Shown here piece by piece: positions 60,665-64,000 of a stretch of 64,000 bases of DNA. Position numbers and translations under genes: made by a program. The notes beneath the pieces are model-generated. The model saw only the letters and a list, made by a program, of their open reading frames with translations. It had not been told where the DNA came from and searched no databases. How positions within the stretch are numbered: the first letter of the stretch is position 1; every line of letters begins with the position of its first letter. The DNA comes from Sipunculus nudus (Eukaryota > Annelida > Sipuncula > Golfingiida > Sipunculidae), in NCBI GenBank assembly GCA_026874595.1, contig CM049318.1, positions 45,986,456 to 46,050,455 of the forward strand. Reading direction: 5' to 3'.

Positions 60665-63600
60665 GGGAACTGTTCGTTAGACCAGAATTGCTTCTAACGA
60701 AATGGCTTCATGATATGTGAACATCATAACTGTTCGATACATCCTAATTATTACTAACGACAAGTCTGGACAGCATGTGAACATGAGAACTATTTGTTTC
60801 TACTGAATTGCTACTAACGATATGGCAGGATATCATGTGAATATCAGAACTGTATGTAACAAAGGAATTCCTTCTAACTACATGGCTACATGACATGTGA
60901 ACACGGGAACTGTTTGTGAGACCCGAATTGCTAGTAACGAAATGGCTGGATAACTCGTGAACATCACAACTGTTTGGTTTACCCAAATTACTACTAACGA
61001 CATGGCATGATATCATGTCAATATCAATATTGTTTGTTACACTCGCATTGCTACTAACAACATGCCTGGACAACATGTAAACATCAAAACTGTTTTATTC
61101 ACCGGAGTTGCTACTTACGACATGGCTGGATAGCATGTGAGCATCAGAACTATTTGTTACACCCGAATTGCTTCTTACTACATGGCTGGACAACATGTAA
61201 ACATCAGAACTGTTTGTTTCACCCCAGTTGCTACTGACGACATGGCTTGATGACATGTTATCATCAAAACTGTTTGTTTTACCGATTTGCTATTAACGAC
61301 ATGGCTAGATAACACGTGAACATCGTAACAGTTTGATACACCCGCATTGCCTCAAACGAAATGGCTGGATAACATGTGAACGTCAGGACTATTTGTAACA
61401 CCTGAATTGTGAATAACGAAATAGCTAGATATTATGTGAACATCAGACCTTTTTGTTAGACTTGAATTGATTCTAACTACATGGCTAGATGACTTGTTAA
61501 CAAGGGAACTGTTCGTTAGACCAGAATTGCTTCTAACGACATGTCTTCATGATATGTGAACATCATAACTGTTCGATACATCCTAATTATTACTAACGAC
61601 ATGGCTGGACAGCATGTGAACATCAGAACTATTTGTTTCTACTGAGTTGCTACTAACGATATGGTAGGATAACATGTGAATATCAGAACTATATGTAACA
61701 AAGGAATTCCTTCTAACTACATGGCTACATGACATGTGAACACGGGAACTGTATGTTAGACCCGAATTGCTAGTAACGACATGGCTGGATAACTCGTAAA
61801 CATCACAACTGTTTGTTTTACCCAAATTACTACTAACGACATTGCATGATATCATGTCAATATCAATATTGTTTGTTACACCCGCATTGTTACTAACAAC
61901 ATGGCTGAATAACATGTAAACATCAAAACTGTTTTATTCACCGGATTTGCTACTTTCGACATGGCTGGATAGCATGGGAGCATCAGAACTATTTGTTACA
62001 CCCGAATTGCTTCTAACTACATGGCTGGACAACATGTAAACATCAGAACTGTTTGTTTCACCCCAATTGCTACTAACGACATGGCTTGATGACATGTTAT
62101 CATCAAAACTGTTTGTTTCACCCGATTTGCTATTAACGACATGGCTAGATAACACGTGAACATCGTAACAGTTTGATACACCCGCATTGCCTCAAACGAC
62201 ATGGCTGGATAACATGTGAACGTCAGGACTATTTGTAACACCTGAATTGTGAATAACGAAATAGCTAGATATTATGTGAACATCAGACCTTTTTGTTAGA
62301 CCTGAATTGATTCTAACTACATGGCTAGATGACTTGTTAACAAGGGAACTGTTCGTTAGACCAGAATTGCTTCTATCGACATGGCTTCATGATATGTGAA
62401 CATCATAACTGTTCGATACATCCTAATTATTACTAACGACATGGCTGGACAGCATGTGAACATCAGAACTATTTGTTTCTACTGAATTGCTACTAACGAT
62501 ATGGCAGGATAACATGTGAATATCAGAACTGTATGTAACAAAGGAATTCCTTCTTACTACATGGCTACATGACATGTGAACACGGGAACTGTTTGTTAGA
62601 CCCGAATTGCTAGTAACGAAATGGCTGGATAACTCGTGAACATCACAACTGTTTGTTTTACCCAAATTACTACTAACGACATGGCATGATATCATGTCAA
62701 TATAAATATTGTTTGTTACACCCGCATTGCTACTAACAACATGGCTGGATAACATGTAAACATCAAAACTGTTTTTTTCACCGGATTTGCTACTTACGAC
62801 ATGGCTGGATAGCATGTGAGCATCAGAACTATTTGTTACACCCGAATTGCTTCTAACTACATGGCTGGACAACATGTAGACATCAGAACTGTTTTTTCAC
62901 CCCAATTGCTACTAACGACATGGCTTGATGACATGTTATCATCAAAACTGTTTGTTTCACCTGAATTGCTATTAACGACATGGCTAGATAACACGTGAAC
63001 ATCATAACAGTTTGATACACCCGCATTGCCTCAAACGACATGGCTGGATAACATGTGAACGTCAGGACTATTTGTAATACCTGAATTGTGAATAACGAAA
63101 TAGCTAGATATTATGTGAACATCAGACCTTTTTGTTAGACCTGAAATGATTCTAACTACATGGTTAGATGACTTGTTAACAAGGGAACTGTTCGTTAGAC
63201 TAGAATTGCTTCTAACGACATGGCTTCATGATATGTGAACATCATAACTGTTCGATACATCCTAATTATTACTAACGACATGGCTGGACAGCATGTGAAC
63301 ATCAGAACTATTTGTTTCTACTGAATTGCTAATAACGATATGGCAGGATAACATGTGAATATCAGAACTGTATGTAACAAAGGAATTCCTTCTTACTACA
63401 TGGCTACATGACATGTGAACACGGGAACTGTTTGTTAGACCCGAATTGCTAGTAACGACATGGCTGGATAACTCGTGAACATCACAACTGCTTGTTTTAC
63501 CCAAATTACTACTAACGACATGGCATGATATCATGTCAATATCAATATTGTTTGTTACACCCGCATTGCTACTAACAACATGGCTGGATAACATGTAAAC

Positions 63601-64000
63601 ATCAAAACTGTTTTATTCACCGGATTTGCTACTTACAACATGGCTGGACAGAATGTGAACATCAGAACTTTTCGTTCCACCCGAATTGCTAATAACGAAA
63701 TGACTAGATAACACGTGAGCATCAGAACTCTTTGTTTTACCTTATATGCTACAATCGTCATGGCTGGACAACCTGGGAACATTAAAAATATTTGTTACAC
63801 CCGATTTGCTGGTTAAGACATGGCCGGATCACATATAAATATCAGAACTATTTGTAACACCCGATTTGCTACTAAAGACATTGCTGGATAACATGTGAAC
63901 ATGGGAACTGTTTGATAGACCTAAATTGCTACTAACGACATGGCTGGATGACTTTTGAACATCATTATTGTTTGATAGACCCACATTGCTACAAACGACA
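60665..64000. repeat. About 3,902-bp super-repeat, copy C, cut by window end
   Basis: Landmarks at 60,744, 61,583, 62,423 and 63,262 match 56,001, 56,840, 57,680 and 58,519 at offset 4,743. The array continues beyond the window. Confidence 0.85.

Larger units (their letters stand above)
30109..64000. repeat. 60-bp satellite array with higher-order structure
   Basis: A monomer of exactly 60 bp repeats from about 30,109 to the window end, interrupted twice by a 592-bp insert. By length this is about 540 monomers. A typical monomer reads gttacacccgaattgctact, aacgacatggctggataaca, tgtgaacatcagaactgttt in three successive 20-base parts. Neighbouring monomers differ at many positions, but monomers 12 or 14 places apart are nearly identical: a higher-order repeat. 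The phase is almost perfectly kept; one-base indels shift it rarely. The array is AT-rich with about two CpGs per typical monomer. I find no gene inside; the many 60-150 codon frames come from the period being 20 codons. Confidence 0.95.

Noticed and set aside
30109-64000. Dozens of 60-312 codon frames, mostly minus strand, with a Ser/Val-rich 20-residue repeat
   Set aside because: The period is exactly 20 codons, so any stop-free monomer stays open in neighbours; frames are open on both strands and are broken irregularly at variant monomers. No coding signal beyond this.
30109-64000. CRISPR array
   Set aside because: Repeats are contiguous 60-bp monomers with no unique spacers, and the surroundings are eukaryotic transposons.
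30109-64000. CENP-B box in the satellite
   Set aside because: I looked for TTCG followed by the spaced A and CGGG; monomers with ttcgttagacc or ttcgatacatcc keep only the first part.
1-64000. tRNA, rRNA or other structured RNA genes
   Set aside because: No stretch with tRNA A/B boxes in a cloverleaf or conserved rRNA text was recognised by eye; a covariance-model search would be decisive.

Overview
This is a eukaryotic, almost certainly metazoan, window with no intact host gene that I can support. It is AT-rich and built from nested, decayed transposable elements (about 1-30.1 kb) followed by a very large 60-bp satellite array (30.1 kb to the end, still running at 64,000). The mix of elements suggests a lophotrochozoan, probably a bivalve mollusc: Helentron-type rolling-circle elements with OTU, DUF6570-like, PIF1 and AP-endonuclease-like parts; a Gmr1-like Ty3/Gypsy element; a CR1/L2-like LINE; and a dispersed repeat with ends of the cccatgggtc / ctcagctgacc kind that I associate with bivalve genomes. 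The species assignment is inference.

Left part. 1-291 is a gag fragment of the same LTR family found complete at 16-22.6 kb. 292-1,620 is an inverted partial copy of a composite repeat that recurs at 23-30 kb. 1.6-4.5 kb is mostly unassigned, with a fold-back (MITE-like) element at 3,433-3,671 and small diverged repeats. 4,546-8,725 is a dead Helentron-like element on the + strand: peptidase-like domain, Lys/Glu-rich coil, Cys-rich DUF6570-like start, PIF1 helicase and AP endonuclease. Two internal deletions removed the Rep (HUH) region and the middle of the helicase. 9.0-9.8 kb holds a second, truncated copy of the LTR element (gag start, primer binding site, LTR; minus strand).

Middle part. 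10.9-14.4 kb holds five tandem leader-like units (three of about 860 bp, one short, one diverged), each beginning at a pyrimidine-rich stretch ending in cag. Where intact they carry a TATA-like box and a gtaagt donor-like site. They lead straight into a second Helentron-like coding region at 14,385. That region (coil, DUF6570-like, OTU) is cut in its OTU domain by a full-length Ty3/Gypsy retrotransposon on the minus strand (16,070-22,562). The retrotransposon has the rare order protease-integrase-RT-RNase H and is inactivated, including two changed integrase catalytic residues. The OTU remainder continues at 22,563-22,872, followed by a LINE 3' fragment, then a composite tandem-repeat element (23.2-29.7 kb) split by a nearly full-length CR1/L2-like LINE (25,192-28,660).

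Right part. From 30,109 to 64,000 there are roughly 540 copies of a 60-bp monomer in higher-order repeats: a 12-monomer unit (720 bp) around 35.2-37.4 and 42.0-44.2 kb, and a 14-monomer unit (840 bp) from 51.2 kb on. The 14-mer is the 12-mer plus two extra monomers. Above this lie recent tandem duplications of 6,782, 1,445 and about 3,902 bp. The 6,782-bp duplication carries the same 592-bp transposon-derived insert in both copies. The architecture resembles centromeric or pericentromeric satellite, but nothing in the sequence proves that role. Because 60 is a multiple of 3, the array generates many false open reading frames.
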